Below are positions 35,768 to 44,467 of a stretch of DNA of 64,000 nucleotides, one piece after another; position 1 is the first letter of the stretch; each line of letters starts with the position of its first letter. The notes under the pieces are model-generated. The model was not told the DNA's origin. It ran no database searches and worked only from the letters and a program-made list of their open reading frames with translations. This DNA comes from CAISIP01 sp043759735 (lineage in GTDB: Bacteria; Pseudomonadota; Gammaproteobacteria; Burkholderiales; Burkholderiaceae_C): contig JAYUQC010000113.1 of NCBI GenBank assembly GCA_043759735.1, positions 13,604 through 77,603 of the forward strand, given 5' to 3'. The position numbers and the translations under genes are program-made.

Positions 35768-36088
35768 TTCGATCAACACCCCTGACAGCGAGTAGATCAA
35801 CGAGCCGATCAGGGCAGCACCAAAACCGTTGACGGAAAAACCGTCGAGCACACCGGAAGCGGCCCAGAACATCAGCGCATTGATGACGAACAGGAACAAG
35901 CCCAGCGTCACGAACGTGACCGGCAACGTGAGGATGACCAAAATCGGACGCACGATGGTGTTGAACAGCCCGATGACGAAGGCCGCGATCAGGGCGCTGG
36001 CGAAGCTGCTGACGGCGACGCCGCTGTAGAAGTAGGTAAGGGCCAGCAAGGCGGCTGCGCTGAGCAGCCAATTGACGATCAGTTTCAT
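35735..36088 (-). CDS. Phage-holin-IV/YvlD-type small membrane protein
   Basis: A 117-residue protein with four hydrophobic helices and the family pattern NTIVRPILVILTLPVTFVTLGLF. These proteins are widespread in bacterial chromosomes, and the holin name reflects fold similarity rather than phage origin. Function is unknown. The ATG at 36088 starts the first helix. The gene overlaps the M48 gene tail-to-tail by 33 bases. Confidence 0.85.
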   Translation of the reverse strand: MKLIVNWLLSAAALLALTYFYSGVAVSSFASALIAAFVIGLFNTIVRPILVILTLPVTFVTLGLFLFVINALMFWAASGVLDGFSVNGFGAALIGSLIYSLSGVLIESALERLFPKK

Positions 36089-36160
36089 GGCCGGCCAGCA
36101 TACCACCGCGCCGGCCCGGTGCACGCGCCATGGCAAGATGCGGGCTCACACTTCCATCCC

Positions 36161-36577
36161 ATGACCGGCATCCACATCACCGACATCGAATCGGCCATCA
36201 ACTATTGGCGCCACAAGAAGCCGTCACCCGATGGCATCACGCTGGCGCCGGAGGTACGGGCACTGGCCGAGGTGTATGCGTTGATGGTCTACCACCACGA
36301 GTCGCTGGCCGACGAGTTCTCATTTCCGCGCCCGGCGTTCGCGGCCTGGCTGGTCTGGTACGAGAGCACGCCCGATACGCCTTGTATCGCGATCTGCTCC
36401 ACCAGCCAGGGGGATGCCATCTGCAAGGGCTGCGGACGCAGTTTCGAGGAGGTGCAGCATTGGACCGACATGCGCCCGGTGGAGAAACGCGCGACCTGGC
36501 GGCGCATCAGCCATGAAGGGACTGCCTGGCGCTTCAATCGGTATGCCGAGCGTGCGGCCGAACGCCAGCGGGGTTGA
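36161..36577 (+). CDS. DUF3717-DUF1289 fusion protein
   Basis: A 138-residue protein of two small families. Residues about 1-65 (ITDIESAINYWRHKKPSPDG) match the DUF3717 pattern; about 80-125 carry the DUF1289 cysteine pattern CIAICSTSQGDAICKGCGRSFEE, a probable metal-binding knuckle, followed by the usual W-x-x-M and EKR segments. Function is unknown. The ATG at 36161 fits the start of the first domain. It is convergent with yaeQ, 11 bases away. Confidence 0.8.
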   Translation: MTGIHITDIESAINYWRHKKPSPDGITLAPEVRALAEVYALMVYHHESLADEFSFPRPAFAAWLVWYESTPDTPCIAICSTSQGDAICKGCGRSFEEVQHWTDMRPVEKRATWRRISHEGTAWRFNRYAERAAERQRG

Positions 36578-36588
36578 CCGCGAGCGCG

Positions 36589-37149
36589 TTATTTCCAGCG
36601 CAGCGGCGTGATGTCGAGTTGCTGCTGCGCGTCGCCCAGCATCAGGCTGCCGTCCTGGATCGTGGCCTGCAGCTGCATGCTGCGTTGGGCCAGCACCTGC
36701 AAACCTTGCGCCGCTTCACTTGCTATCCGAAATACGCTCAAATTGCGTGGCCGTGATAGCTTGTTCTCGATCCCGCGCCACCAGATTTCCGCGGCATGGT
36801 TGAAGCAATAGAGCACCACCGCATCAGCCTTGCCACAGGCCTTGAGCAGGGGCTTGTCTTCGGGTTGGCCGACCTCGATCCAGAGCCGGGTCTGGCCGGT
36901 GAAATCGCGCAGCCAGACGTCGGGCTCATCCGGGTCGGACAGGCCGGCGCCGAAGGCCAGCGTGCCGTCGCCGTTGCAGACCGACTGCAGCGTGTGTGCG
37001 TGCAGCGCAAGCGCGACCAGTCGCACCATCATGCGTTCATCGGTTTCGCTGGGGTGACGCGCCAGCGTCAGCGCATGGTCGGCGTAGTAGTTGTGGTCGA
37101 TGTCGGCAATTTGCAGGTTCGCCCGGAACACGGTGGACTTGAGCGCCAT
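36589..37149 (-). CDS. yaeQ: YaeQ family protein
   Basis: A 186-residue member of the YaeQ family: MALKSTVFRANLQIAD start, YYADHALTLARHPSETDERMMVRL, PDVWLRDFTGQTRLWIEVGQP and VVLYCFNH. The fold is related to PD-(D/E)XK nucleases, with acidic residues retained, but no activity is established. The start follows the purB stop by 16 bases on the same strand, so it is probably co-transcribed with purB. Confidence 0.92.
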   Translation of the reverse strand: MALKSTVFRANLQIADIDHNYYADHALTLARHPSETDERMMVRLVALALHAHTLQSVCNGDGTLAFGAGLSDPDEPDVWLRDFTGQTRLWIEVGQPEDKPLLKACGKADAVVLYCFNHAAEIWWRGIENKLSRPRNLSVFRIASEAAQGLQVLAQRSMQLQATIQDGSLMLGDAQQQLDITPLRWK

Positions 37150-37165
37150 CGGATGCGTTCGGGGC

Positions 37166-38569
37166 TCAGGCGCGGCGCGCCAGTTCGGCCGCCATGCCGG
37201 TGTAACTGGCCGGGGTCATGGCCAGCAGCCGGTCTTTTTCGGATTGCGCAATCTCCAGCTTGGCAATGAAGCCCTGCATCAGATCGCGCGTCATGGGCGC
37301 GCCGCGGGTGAAATTCTTGAGTTGTTCATAGGGCTGTGGCAGACCGTAACGCCGCATCACGGTCTGGACCGGTTCGGCCAGCACCTCCCAGGACGCATCC
37401 AGGTCGGCGGCTATCGCCGGTTTGTTGATTTCGAGCTTGCCCAGGCCGGCCGCCAGCGACTCGTAGGCCAGCAAGGCGTAGCCCAGGGCCACACCCATGT
37501 TGCGCAGCACGGTGGAGTCGGTCAGATCGCGTTGCCAGCGGCTGATCGGCAGCTTCTCACTCAGGTGGCGCAGCAAGGCGTTGGACAGGCCCAGGTTGCC
37601 CTCGGCATTCTCGAAATCGATCGGATTGACTTTGTGCGGCATGGTGCTGGAGCCCACTTCGCCAACGCGCAGTTTCTGTTTGAAATACCCCAGGCTGACA
37701 TAACCCCAGACATCGCGCGACCAGTCGATCAGGATGGTGTTGGCGCGGGCCACGGCGTCGAACAACTCGGCCATGTAGTCGTGCGGTTCGATCTGGATGC
37801 TGAAGGGCTGGAAATGCAGGCCCAGGCCCCAGGGCTGGACACCGGTTTCGGCCGTCGCCTCGGGCGTCTCGATGACGCGCCGGCTGAACGCCTCCCAGTC
37901 GTAATCGGGCCAGGCCGACAGGTGCGCGTTGTAGTTGCCCACCGCACCGTTCATCTTGGCCAGGATCTGCACGCCAGCGATGCGGTCGCAGGCGGTCTGC
38001 AGGCGCATCACGACGTTGGCGATCTCCTTGCCCACCGTGGTCGGGCTCGCGCTCTGGCCATGGGTGCGGCTGAGCATCGGCACATCGGCATAGGCGCCGG
38101 CCATCGCGCGCAGCTTGAGCAGCAGCCGGTCCAGCGCCGGCAGGATCACGGTGTTGCGCGCGGCGCGCAGCTGCAGCGCGTGGCTGGTGTTGTTGATGTC
38201 CTCGCTGGTACAGGCAAAGTGCACGAATTCGCCGGCCCGTTGCAGTTCCGTGCGCGACTCGAACTTGGCCTTGAGCCAGTACTCGACTGCCTTCACATCG
38301 TGGTTGGTGGTTTTTTCGATGTCCTTGATCGCCTGCGCATCGGCTTCATCGAAACTCTTCACCAACTTAAGCAAGTAAGTGCGTGCTCCCGAACTGAGCG
38401 GTCTGAACTCTGCAAAACCGGCGTCACTCAAATGCACGAACCAGGCGATTTCGACCTGCACCCGGCGCCGCATATAGCCCAGTTCGCTCATCAGGGGTCG
38501 CAGCGGCGCCAGCTTGGCGGCATACCGGCCATCCAGCGGCGACAGGGCGGAAACGGCGGAGAAGCTCAT
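37166..38569 (-). CDS. purB: Adenylosuccinate lyase
   Basis: Cleaves SAICAR and adenylosuccinate in purine synthesis. The 467 residues start SALSPLDGRYAAKL and contain VEYWLKAKFE, FACTSEDINNTSHAL, the catalytic-serine loop GSSTMPHKVNPIDFENAEGN, and THGQSASPTT. This is the longer, E. coli-like form. The ATG at 38569 immediately precedes the conserved N-terminus. It is divergent from the GST gene, with 95 bases between them for both promoters. Confidence 0.98.
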   Translation of the reverse strand: MSFSAVSALSPLDGRYAAKLAPLRPLMSELGYMRRRVQVEIAWFVHLSDAGFAEFRPLSSGARTYLLKLVKSFDEADAQAIKDIEKTTNHDVKAVEYWLKAKFESRTELQRAGEFVHFACTSEDINNTSHALQLRAARNTVILPALDRLLLKLRAMAGAYADVPMLSRTHGQSASPTTVGKEIANVVMRLQTACDRIAGVQILAKMNGAVGNYNAHLSAWPDYDWEAFSRRVIETPEATAETGVQPWGLGLHFQPFSIQIEPHDYMAELFDAVARANTILIDWSRDVWGYVSLGYFKQKLRVGEVGSSTMPHKVNPIDFENAEGNLGLSNALLRHLSEKLPISRWQRDLTDSTVLRNMGVALGYALLAYESLAAGLGKLEINKPAIAADLDASWEVLAEPVQTVMRRYGLPQPYEQLKNFTRGAPMTRDLMQGFIAKLEIAQSEKDRLLAMTPASYTGMAAELARRA

Positions 38570-38664
38570 GCGGCGATTGTAGGTGCGCCCTGCGGCCTGA
38601 ACGGCCGGCACCGCAGCGGCTGGCCGATGGCTAGAATGCCCCACACACCCGGAATTGCTTAGCC

Positions 38665-39279
38665 ATGAAACTCATCGGATCCTCGTCCAGCCCTTATGTG
38701 CGCAAGGTGCGCATCACCATGGCGGAGAAGAAACTGGATTACCAGTATGCGACCGACAACGTCTGGTCACCCGAGTCCCGGATCGGCGAGTCCAACCCGC
38801 TGGGCAAGGTGCCGTGCCTGATCATGGAAGGCGGCGAGGCCTTGTTCGATTCCCGCGTAATCGTCGAATACCTGGACACCCTGTCACCGGTGGGCAAGCT
38901 GATTCCGCCCAATGGGCGTGAGCGGGCCGAAGTCAAGACCTGGGAAGCACTGGCCGATGGCGTGCTCGATGCAGCCATATTGGCCCGCCTGGAAGCGACC
39001 TGGGATGGCCGCAGCAAGGCGCAACGCAGCCAGGAATGGATCGATCGCCAACTGGCCAAGATCCAGGCCAGCCTCAAGGCCATGGCCAAGGGACTGGCCG
39101 ACAAACCCTACTGCGCCGGAATTCATCTGAGCCTGGCCGACATCGCCGTGGGGTGTGCACTGGGTTACCTGGATTTCCGCTTCCCGCAGATTGCCTGGCG
39201 CAGCGACCACGGCAACCTGGTCAAGTTGCAGGACAAGCTGATGCTGCGCGCCAGCTTCGTCGATAGCGTGCCATCCTGA
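38665..39279 (+). CDS. Glutathione S-transferase family protein
   Basis: A 204-residue GST. The N-terminal thioredoxin-like fold has SSSPYVRKVRITMAEKKL with Ser in the active-site position and the glutathione-binding NPLGKVPCLI...ALFDSRVIVEYLD. The C-terminal helical domain contains LADIAVGCALGYLDFRF. It resembles bacterial beta/YibF-type GSTs that are often annotated without a known substrate. The start at 38665 is the only reasonable ATG. Confidence 0.93.
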   Translation: MKLIGSSSSPYVRKVRITMAEKKLDYQYATDNVWSPESRIGESNPLGKVPCLIMEGGEALFDSRVIVEYLDTLSPVGKLIPPNGRERAEVKTWEALADGVLDAAILARLEATWDGRSKAQRSQEWIDRQLAKIQASLKAMAKGLADKPYCAGIHLSLADIAVGCALGYLDFRFPQIAWRSDHGNLVKLQDKLMLRASFVDSVPS

Positions 39280-39289
39280 GCACTCCCGG

Positions 39290-39304
39290 CCCTGGCTTCG
39301 CCAA
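39290..39304. repeat. Short remnant resembling the interspersed repeat
   Basis: CCCTGGCTTCGCCAA matches one hairpin of the 77-78 bp repeat, between two convergent genes. It could be a decayed copy or chance; a second small hairpin GCACG/CGTGC follows. Confidence 0.4.
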
Positions 39305-39346
39305 GAGGGATAGCACGTCTCTTCGTGCCGCGCGGCGCGGCGCGCG

Positions 39347-39799
39347 TCAGCTGTTGACGCGTCGGCGCAGCCAGCGCATCAGGCCACCGAGCAGTGGCAT
39401 CTGCTGGTACAAGCCATGCGCCGCGTCCCAGTAGTCATGGTGCTGCGTGATGCGGCCTTCGGCGTCGAACCGCAGATGGCTGGTGCCTGCGATGCACTGG
39501 TCGACCGAGTTTCGAAACGAGCGGAAGCGGAACTGGAAATCCCATAGCAGAAAACATTGGTCACCCTGCGCGACGGAGCCGGTCACCACGAATCGGGGAT
39601 TGTTCAGCGTCGCATACATGTGCTGGAAGACCTGCACGATGGCATCAATGCCGCGCACCGCATTGAACGGATCGACAAACCGGGCATCAAGCGCGTAGAG
39701 CGCGCCCAGATCGGCGACAGAGCGCTCCGTGAGGGACTCGAATACGCGAATCACGCGCTCGATGTCAGCGGTCTTGGGCGCGATAGGGTTGGTCTGCAT
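39347..39799 (-). CDS. NTF2/SnoaL-like protein
   Basis: A 150-residue protein with the NTF2-like pattern: RVFESLTERSVADLGALYALDARFVDPFN, GIDAIVQVFQHMY, then strands ending RITQHHDYWDAAHGLYQQMPLLG. The fold binds hydrophobic ligands or catalyses small reactions. It is the last gene of the lipid-modification operon; its start lies 35 bases inside the preceding SDR gene. NTF2-like genes recur in this cluster type, but its function is not known. Confidence 0.85.
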   Translation of the reverse strand: MQTNPIAPKTADIERVIRVFESLTERSVADLGALYALDARFVDPFNAVRGIDAIVQVFQHMYATLNNPRFVVTGSVAQGDQCFLLWDFQFRFRSFRNSVDQCIAGTSHLRFDAEGRITQHHDYWDAAHGLYQQMPLLGGLMRWLRRRVNS

Positions 39800-40580
39800 G
39801 GGAATCAGAGCGGGTCAATTGGCCGACACACAGGAAATACAAGCGGTAGGGTAGCAGCGACAGCAGCTTGAGCCACAGCGTGAAGCGCTTGGGGAAATGG
39901 ATCTCGAATGCGCCGCGCGCCCAACCCTTGAGGATTTCCTGCGCCGCCTGCTCGGCTGTCAGCAAGGCCGGCATCGGAAAGGTGTTTTGCGCCGTCAACG
40001 GGGTTTCCACGAATCCGGGGTTGATGATGGACACGCCGATGCCCTTGCCGTGCAGGTCCAGGTACAGCGTCTGCGCCAGGTTGATCAGCGCTGCCTTGGT
40101 CGGGCCGTACGCCAGGCTTTGCGGCAAGCCGCGATAACCCGCCACGCTGCCCACCAGACTGACGAATCGGTCGTGGCGCGGCGCGCGCAGCAGGTGGGGC
40201 AGTACCGCATCGAGCATGCGCAGGGCGCCGGCGTAGTTGATGTCCACATGGCGCAACATGTCGTCCAGGTCGATGGCGTCGGCACCCATCGCGGTGTAGT
40301 GGCCGGCGCAGTACACCATGCCGTCCAGATCGCCATCCTGCAGAACCTGTTGCATGGCCGCACGCACCGCGGCGTGATCGGTCACATCGAACGCCAGCGC
40401 CCGCGCGCCCGGATGTTCCGCGACAAACTGGTCCAGCGCGCCTGCGCTGCGGGCCGACACGATGACCCGCGCACCGCGCGCATGCAACAGCGCGGCGGTG
40501 GCCCGACCGATGCCGGTGGAGGCGCCGACCAGCCAGACGGTCTTGCCGCGCCAGTCGGTGATGGCAGGATTCAGGGACAT
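39765..40580 (-). CDS. Short-chain dehydrogenase/reductase
   Basis: A 271-residue SDR: nucleotide motif GASTGIGRA, catalytic Ser in SLVGSVAGYRG and YGPTKAA (Tyr-x3-Lys), then NPGFVETPLT. The C-terminal about 40 residues include a hydrophobic segment (LWLKLLSLLPYRLYFLCV) that may associate with the membrane. That fits action on a lipid substrate within the operon. Overlaps the NTF2-like gene. Confidence 0.92.
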   Translation of the reverse strand: MSLNPAITDWRGKTVWLVGASTGIGRATAALLHARGARVIVSARSAGALDQFVAEHPGARALAFDVTDHAAVRAAMQQVLQDGDLDGMVYCAGHYTAMGADAIDLDDMLRHVDINYAGALRMLDAVLPHLLRAPRHDRFVSLVGSVAGYRGLPQSLAYGPTKAALINLAQTLYLDLHGKGIGVSIINPGFVETPLTAQNTFPMPALLTAEQAAQEILKGWARGAFEIHFPKRFTLWLKLLSLLPYRLYFLCVGQLTRSDSHADQPYRAQDR

Positions 40581-40635
40581 CGGGAAGGCTCTCTCGGTTG
40601 GCGGCGGTTCTTCAGGTCTGTCGGCATGGCGGACC

Positions 40636-41214
40636 TCAGCGCTTGGTGAATGACAGGGTCACCTCACCCAGGCGAATGCCGAACTTGCGCATCTCGGCCT
40701 TGTTGAGCATCACCCGCGCGTCCATCAGGAACATCCAGTCGTCAAACTGCACGTGGATCACCCGCCCGTCGACCGGCAAGGCCATGGTGTAGGTCCAGCG
40801 CAGGGCATTGCCGCGCGCCACACCGCGGGCCGCGCCGACCACGTCGTCCGCCAGTCCCGTGTAGTGGCCGTCGGGCAGACGCTTGAGGCGCCAGACGCGC
40901 TTTTGTTGTGTGCCATCGGAATACAGGAAATCCTCGTCCAGCACGCCATCGTCACCCGACCAGCTGCACCGGATCACGACGGTGAAGCGCTTGACCACCT
41001 TGCCGCTGCGGTCGGTGAAGATGCCGTAGCCATCGATGGTTCCATCGAAGTAGCTGCGCAAATCGAGCACCGGCTTTTCGGCTGCGTAATCCTGGATGTC
41101 GGCTGCGGCGCAACCGACCAGCGTCAGGGCGCCGGCGGCGATCAGTGCAGTCCCGGTGCGCAGCGCATGGCGCCGGCGTGCCATCGATGGTGTTTGATTC
41201 GTGCAGACGGTCAT
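40636..41214 (-). CDS. DUF3833 lipoprotein
   Basis: A 192-residue lipoprotein. The hydrophobic leader ends in lipobox LVGC, and the mature part (PVLDLRSYFDGTIDGYGIFTDRSGKVVKRF, LPDGHYTGLADDVVG) is typical of DUF3833. The ATG at 41214 overlaps the transporter stop (ATGA), showing translational coupling; an ATG at 41184 closer to the leader is also possible. DUF3833 genes recur beside the Cfa-like and SDR genes in this kind of operon. Function unknown. Confidence 0.88.
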   Translation of the reverse strand: MTVCTNQTPSMARRRHALRTGTALIAAGALTLVGCAAADIQDYAAEKPVLDLRSYFDGTIDGYGIFTDRSGKVVKRFTVVIRCSWSGDDGVLDEDFLYSDGTQQKRVWRLKRLPDGHYTGLADDVVGAARGVARGNALRWTYTMALPVDGRVIHVQFDDWMFLMDARVMLNKAEMRKFGIRLGEVTLSFTKR

Positions 41215-42635
41215 GCCAATGTTCCTTGTGCGGTCCATCGCCGGTGGTACCGGTGCAACAGCGCGGCGGCGCCGAGCTTGAGCAGGCAGGGCAACAGGCA
41301 ATAGGCGATGGTCAGGGCGTCCAGAGCCGACGCGTCACGCGCCCCGGGTGTGTAGCCGAACAGCGCCAGCAACGGCAAGGCCAGGCCGGCGGCCAGCGCC
41401 AGGTTGAGTTTGGTGGCGAAGTTCCACCAACCGAAGTAGGCGCCTTCGGCCCTGCCGCGGTCGCCTGCCCCGGCGATCAGCCCGGCCAGGATGGCGCCGG
41501 GTAGCGCCAGGTCGGTGCCCAATGCGACGCCGGACGCAGCACACACCAGCAGGAAGGCCAGCGTATCGCCACTGCCCAGGGTGCTGGCCCAGATGAAGGC
41601 GGCCACCGCCAGCAGCATGCCGCACTGCCAGCTGCGCACCAGTCCGATGCGGCCCACCAGCACCAGCCACAAGGGCAGCGACGCAGCGGCGCAGACGAAA
41701 TAGGTAGCCAGGAAGGCGGGCTCCAGCGAGCGCGGAGCCTGCAGCCGGTCCTGCACAAAAAACAGCACCAAAGTGGCCGGAATCGCACTGGCAATGCCAT
41801 TGAGCATGAACACACCCAGCAGGCGACGAAAGCCCGCGTGGCGCATGGGTTGCCAGATGTCCCGCCGGTGTGGCTGCGGGTTGGTGCGGGGGCGCAGCGC
41901 GCGTGTCCAGGCGAACCATCCGATTGCCAGGCAGGCGCAAAACAGAAGCCAGGTCGCCGGCAGGCCAAGCAGAGCCGGCGCCATCGATGCCAAGACCACA
42001 CCCAGCAGCGCCAGGCCCTCGCGCCAGGCCACGATGCGGCTGCGCCGCGGCGCATCGCCGCCGAGCATGGCGCCCCAGGATTGGTGGGCAACGCTCAGCG
42101 CGCTGTAGGCGGCGTAGGTCAGCACCAGGAACACGCCGGCCCACGCCGCCAGGCCGAGCGGATCGCGGGTCATGGGAAAGAACAGCAGGCCGAATCCGGC
42201 CGCCAGCACCAACGCGGCCAGCGCACCCATGGCCAGCACCTGCGAGGGCGAGCGCGCGAACAGATGGTCGCACCAGCGGCCGATCAGCGGATCGATCAGC
42301 GCGTCGAACAATCGTGCGCCCAGCAGGATCAGCCCCAACGTAGCCAAGGGCATGCCAAAGGTGGTGGCGTAATGGTTGGGCAAGATCACATACAGCGGCA
42401 GCGCGACGAATGCCAGCGGCAGGCCGAGTGCGCCGTACTGCAGCCCCTGGCGCGTAGTGATCGGTGCGTGCTCGGTCACAGGAAAACGCCGGGCCGCTCC
42501 CAAGTTTTCTGGCACCCCCTCGGGGGGCCTGGCGACACCAGGGTTGGGGGCGCTCACAGGAAAACGCCGGGCCGCTCCCAAGTTTTCTGGCACCCCCTCG
42601 GGGGGCCTGGCGACGCCAGGGTTGGGGGCGCTCAT
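41211..42635 (-). CDS. GPH/MFS-type transporter with repeat-encoded N-terminal 52 residues
   Basis: A 12-helix transporter of the glycoside-pentoside-hexuronide/MFS_2 type (GARLFDALIDPLIGRWCD, LALPGAILAGLIAGAGDRGRAEGAYFGWWN). With the ATG at 42635 the protein has 474 residues and begins with two identical 26-residue blocks (SAPNPGVARPPEG...), encoded by two 78-bp repeats. A GTG at 42479, just after the repeats, would give 422 residues. The ATG overlaps the previous stop (ATGA), the same coupling as at most other junctions in this operon, so it may be the ancestral start with the repeats inserted behind it. Probable role: moving a lipid-linked substrate. Confidence 0.85.
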   Translation of the reverse strand: MSAPNPGVARPPEGVPENLGAARRFPVSAPNPGVARPPEGVPENLGAARRFPVTEHAPITTRQGLQYGALGLPLAFVALPLYVILPNHYATTFGMPLATLGLILLGARLFDALIDPLIGRWCDHLFARSPSQVLAMGALAALVLAAGFGLLFFPMTRDPLGLAAWAGVFLVLTYAAYSALSVAHQSWGAMLGGDAPRRSRIVAWREGLALLGVVLASMAPALLGLPATWLLFCACLAIGWFAWTRALRPRTNPQPHRRDIWQPMRHAGFRRLLGVFMLNGIASAIPATLVLFFVQDRLQAPRSLEPAFLATYFVCAAASLPLWLVLVGRIGLVRSWQCGMLLAVAAFIWASTLGSGDTLAFLLVCAASGVALGTDLALPGAILAGLIAGAGDRGRAEGAYFGWWNFATKLNLALAAGLALPLLALFGYTPGARDASALDALTIAYCLLPCLLKLGAAALLHRYHRRWTAQGTLA

Positions 42636-42636
42636 G
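42481..42636. repeat. Two tandem 78-bp repeats inside transporter gene
   Basis: Units at 42481-42558 and 42559-42636, opposite orientation to the copies at 4261 and 30004. Being exactly 78 bases, each adds 26 codons without changing frame in the transporter gene. Confidence 0.95.
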
Positions 42637-43183
42637 ATGAAGACCCGGACAGCAGTGACCGACGCAATGCAGGCTCCGATGTGCCGGCGGCCAGCCAGAT
42701 GCCGAAGAACAGGCGCGAAAACTCCGGGTCGGGAACGATGCCCGTCTGCCGGCCATTGGTCAGGAACAGCGCGCCCTCGCCCGGTCGGTGGAAGCCGGTG
42801 ATGCGGTCGCCCTTCTTGACATCCGGAAATGCCGTGACCAGCCACTGCTGCCATTGTTGCCGGCGTTCGGGCGTCGGCTTGGACTGGCGCGCCATTTCGT
42901 CGATCGAGCGACCGGTGATTTCGGCATTGGTGAAGTCACGCAGATACCGCAGTTGCAGCGCCAGCGCGTGGCGCTCATAGTCGCGCGCCGTGAAACCGGG
43001 CTGTATCCACAGGCTGGCGTCGTAGACCGCGAAACCCCAATAGCTGAAGCGGGTGCTGCCCGACAGCAGGGCAGACGGCATCAGGCTGCGCACCTCGGGC
43101 GGCGTGTCCGCCGACGCGCCGATCGGCCACAAGCCGGCAGCAACCGCCGCCATCCACTGTCGCCGGTGCAGCGCTGTCGTCAT
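42632..43183 (-). CDS. Exported chalcone-isomerase-like protein
   Basis: A 183-residue protein with an N-terminal signal (about 1-25, with RRQW before a hydrophobic core, ending ASA). The body has the chalcone isomerase-like pattern (STRFSYWGFAVYDASLWIQPG, LQLRYLRDFTNAEITGRSIDEM, PGEGALFLTNG), which binds fatty-acid-like ligands in related proteins. ATG at 43183 overlaps the Cfa-like stop. Its place in a lipid operon suggests periplasmic handling of a modified lipid (inference). Confidence 0.85.
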   Translation of the reverse strand: MTTALHRRQWMAAVAAGLWPIGASADTPPEVRSLMPSALLSGSTRFSYWGFAVYDASLWIQPGFTARDYERHALALQLRYLRDFTNAEITGRSIDEMARQSKPTPERRQQWQQWLVTAFPDVKKGDRITGFHRPGEGALFLTNGRQTGIVPDPEFSRLFFGIWLAAGTSEPALRRSLLSGSSS

Positions 43184-44448
43184 CGCCGGACCAGCGTGTA
43201 CTGCACCAGGTCGATGTTGGCCATGTCGAAAGCGGCCTCGCAGTAGCCCAGGTAGAACTCCCAGATGCGCATGAAGCGGGCGTCAAATCCGAGGCTGGCG
43301 ATCGCGTCGCGGTTGGCCAGGAAATCCTGACGCCAGCGCCGCAGCGTTTCGGCGTAGTCCTGGCCGAATGCCAGTTCGTCGACGACGCTAAGGCCTGCGG
43401 CGGCGGCTTCGCGCCGGAATTCGCGCGGGCATGGCAGGCAGCCGCCGGGAAAGATGTATTGCTGGATGAAATCACTGGATCGGATATACCGATCGAACAG
43501 CGTATCGTCGATCACGATGCTCTGGATGCAGGCCCGCCCACCCGGCTTGAGCAGACGGTGGACGCTCTGAAAATAGGTGGGCCAGTAGGCGCGACCAACT
43601 GCTTCGACCATCTCGATGGAGCAGATTGCGTCGTACGGTCCGTCGTCGATGTCGCGGTAGTCCTGCAAGCGCAAATCGGCTGCGGCGGCTGCGCCATTTC
43701 GCAATGCGAGGCCCTGCATGCGCTGGCGGGCAAATGCCAATTGCTCGGTGCTGAGCGTGACACCGGTGACGCTGGCGCCGAACTCGGCCGATGCCATTTC
43801 CGCCAGCGCACCCCAGCCACATCCGATCTCCAGCACCCGGTCGCCCGACTGCACGTTGGCCATGCGCAACGCCCGTCGCACCTTGGCATTCTGCGCGTCG
43901 CGCATGGACTTGCCGTGGTCGCCATCGAACCAGGCCGACGAATAGTTCATCGTGTCGTCCAGCCACAGGCGGTAGAACGCATTGCCCAGGTCGTAATGCG
44001 CGTGAATGTTCTTCTGGCTATTGGTGCGGGTGTTCCGGTTGAGCCAATGCCTGGCGCGGTATAGTGCGCGCCCGGTCCAGCTGCCGTAGATCACGTTTTC
44101 AAGCGCGTTGCGGTTGCGGATGAACAGCGTGAGCAGATCGGTCAGATGGGGGGTGCTCCAGTCGCCGGCGATATAGCTCTCGGCAAATCCGATGTCGCCG
44201 GATCGCAGCGTCGCAGCGAATATGTTCCAGTTGCGCAGGGTAATCATGGCACTGGTGGCCGAGCGCCCTGCGTGCTCGGCCTGTGCACCGGCTGTTTGGT
44301 TTGATTCGCCAAACACCTGAACCGAACCATCGGGCAGTTGCACCGTCAATGTACCGTGGCGCAGGCGCGCGAGCAGCTGCAGAGCGCTGCGCGCGGCAGC
44401 CGGGGCATTGCGCAGAGGGGCGGAACAGGACAAGGTATGGGTGTTCAT
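43180..44448 (-). CDS. Cyclopropane-fatty-acyl-phospholipid synthase-like methyltransferase
   Basis: A 422-residue SAM-dependent enzyme of the Cfa family. Motifs are FAESYIAGDWS near the N-terminus, HYDLGNAFYRLWLD, the SAM loop VLEIGCGWGALAE, and EMVEAVGRAYWPTYF. These enzymes add a methyl or methylene group to unsaturated acyl chains of membrane phospholipids. In furan-fatty-acid pathways a family member methylates the chain first. ATG at 44448 is better than the TTG at 44454. It is placed between DUF1365 and the chalcone-isomerase-like gene. Confidence 0.93.
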   Translation of the reverse strand: MNTHTLSCSAPLRNAPAAARSALQLLARLRHGTLTVQLPDGSVQVFGESNQTAGAQAEHAGRSATSAMITLRNWNIFAATLRSGDIGFAESYIAGDWSTPHLTDLLTLFIRNRNALENVIYGSWTGRALYRARHWLNRNTRTNSQKNIHAHYDLGNAFYRLWLDDTMNYSSAWFDGDHGKSMRDAQNAKVRRALRMANVQSGDRVLEIGCGWGALAEMASAEFGASVTGVTLSTEQLAFARQRMQGLALRNGAAAAADLRLQDYRDIDDGPYDAICSIEMVEAVGRAYWPTYFQSVHRLLKPGGRACIQSIVIDDTLFDRYIRSSDFIQQYIFPGGCLPCPREFRREAAAAGLSVVDELAFGQDYAETLRRWRQDFLANRDAIASLGFDARFMRIWEFYLGYCEAAFDMANIDLVQYTLVRR

Positions 44449-44467
44449 GGCCAAGGTGTGGGATTAC

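Noticed and set aside
35735..36088. Phage remnant suggested by the holin-like gene
   Set aside because: The family is a common chromosomal membrane protein and there are no other phage genes nearby.
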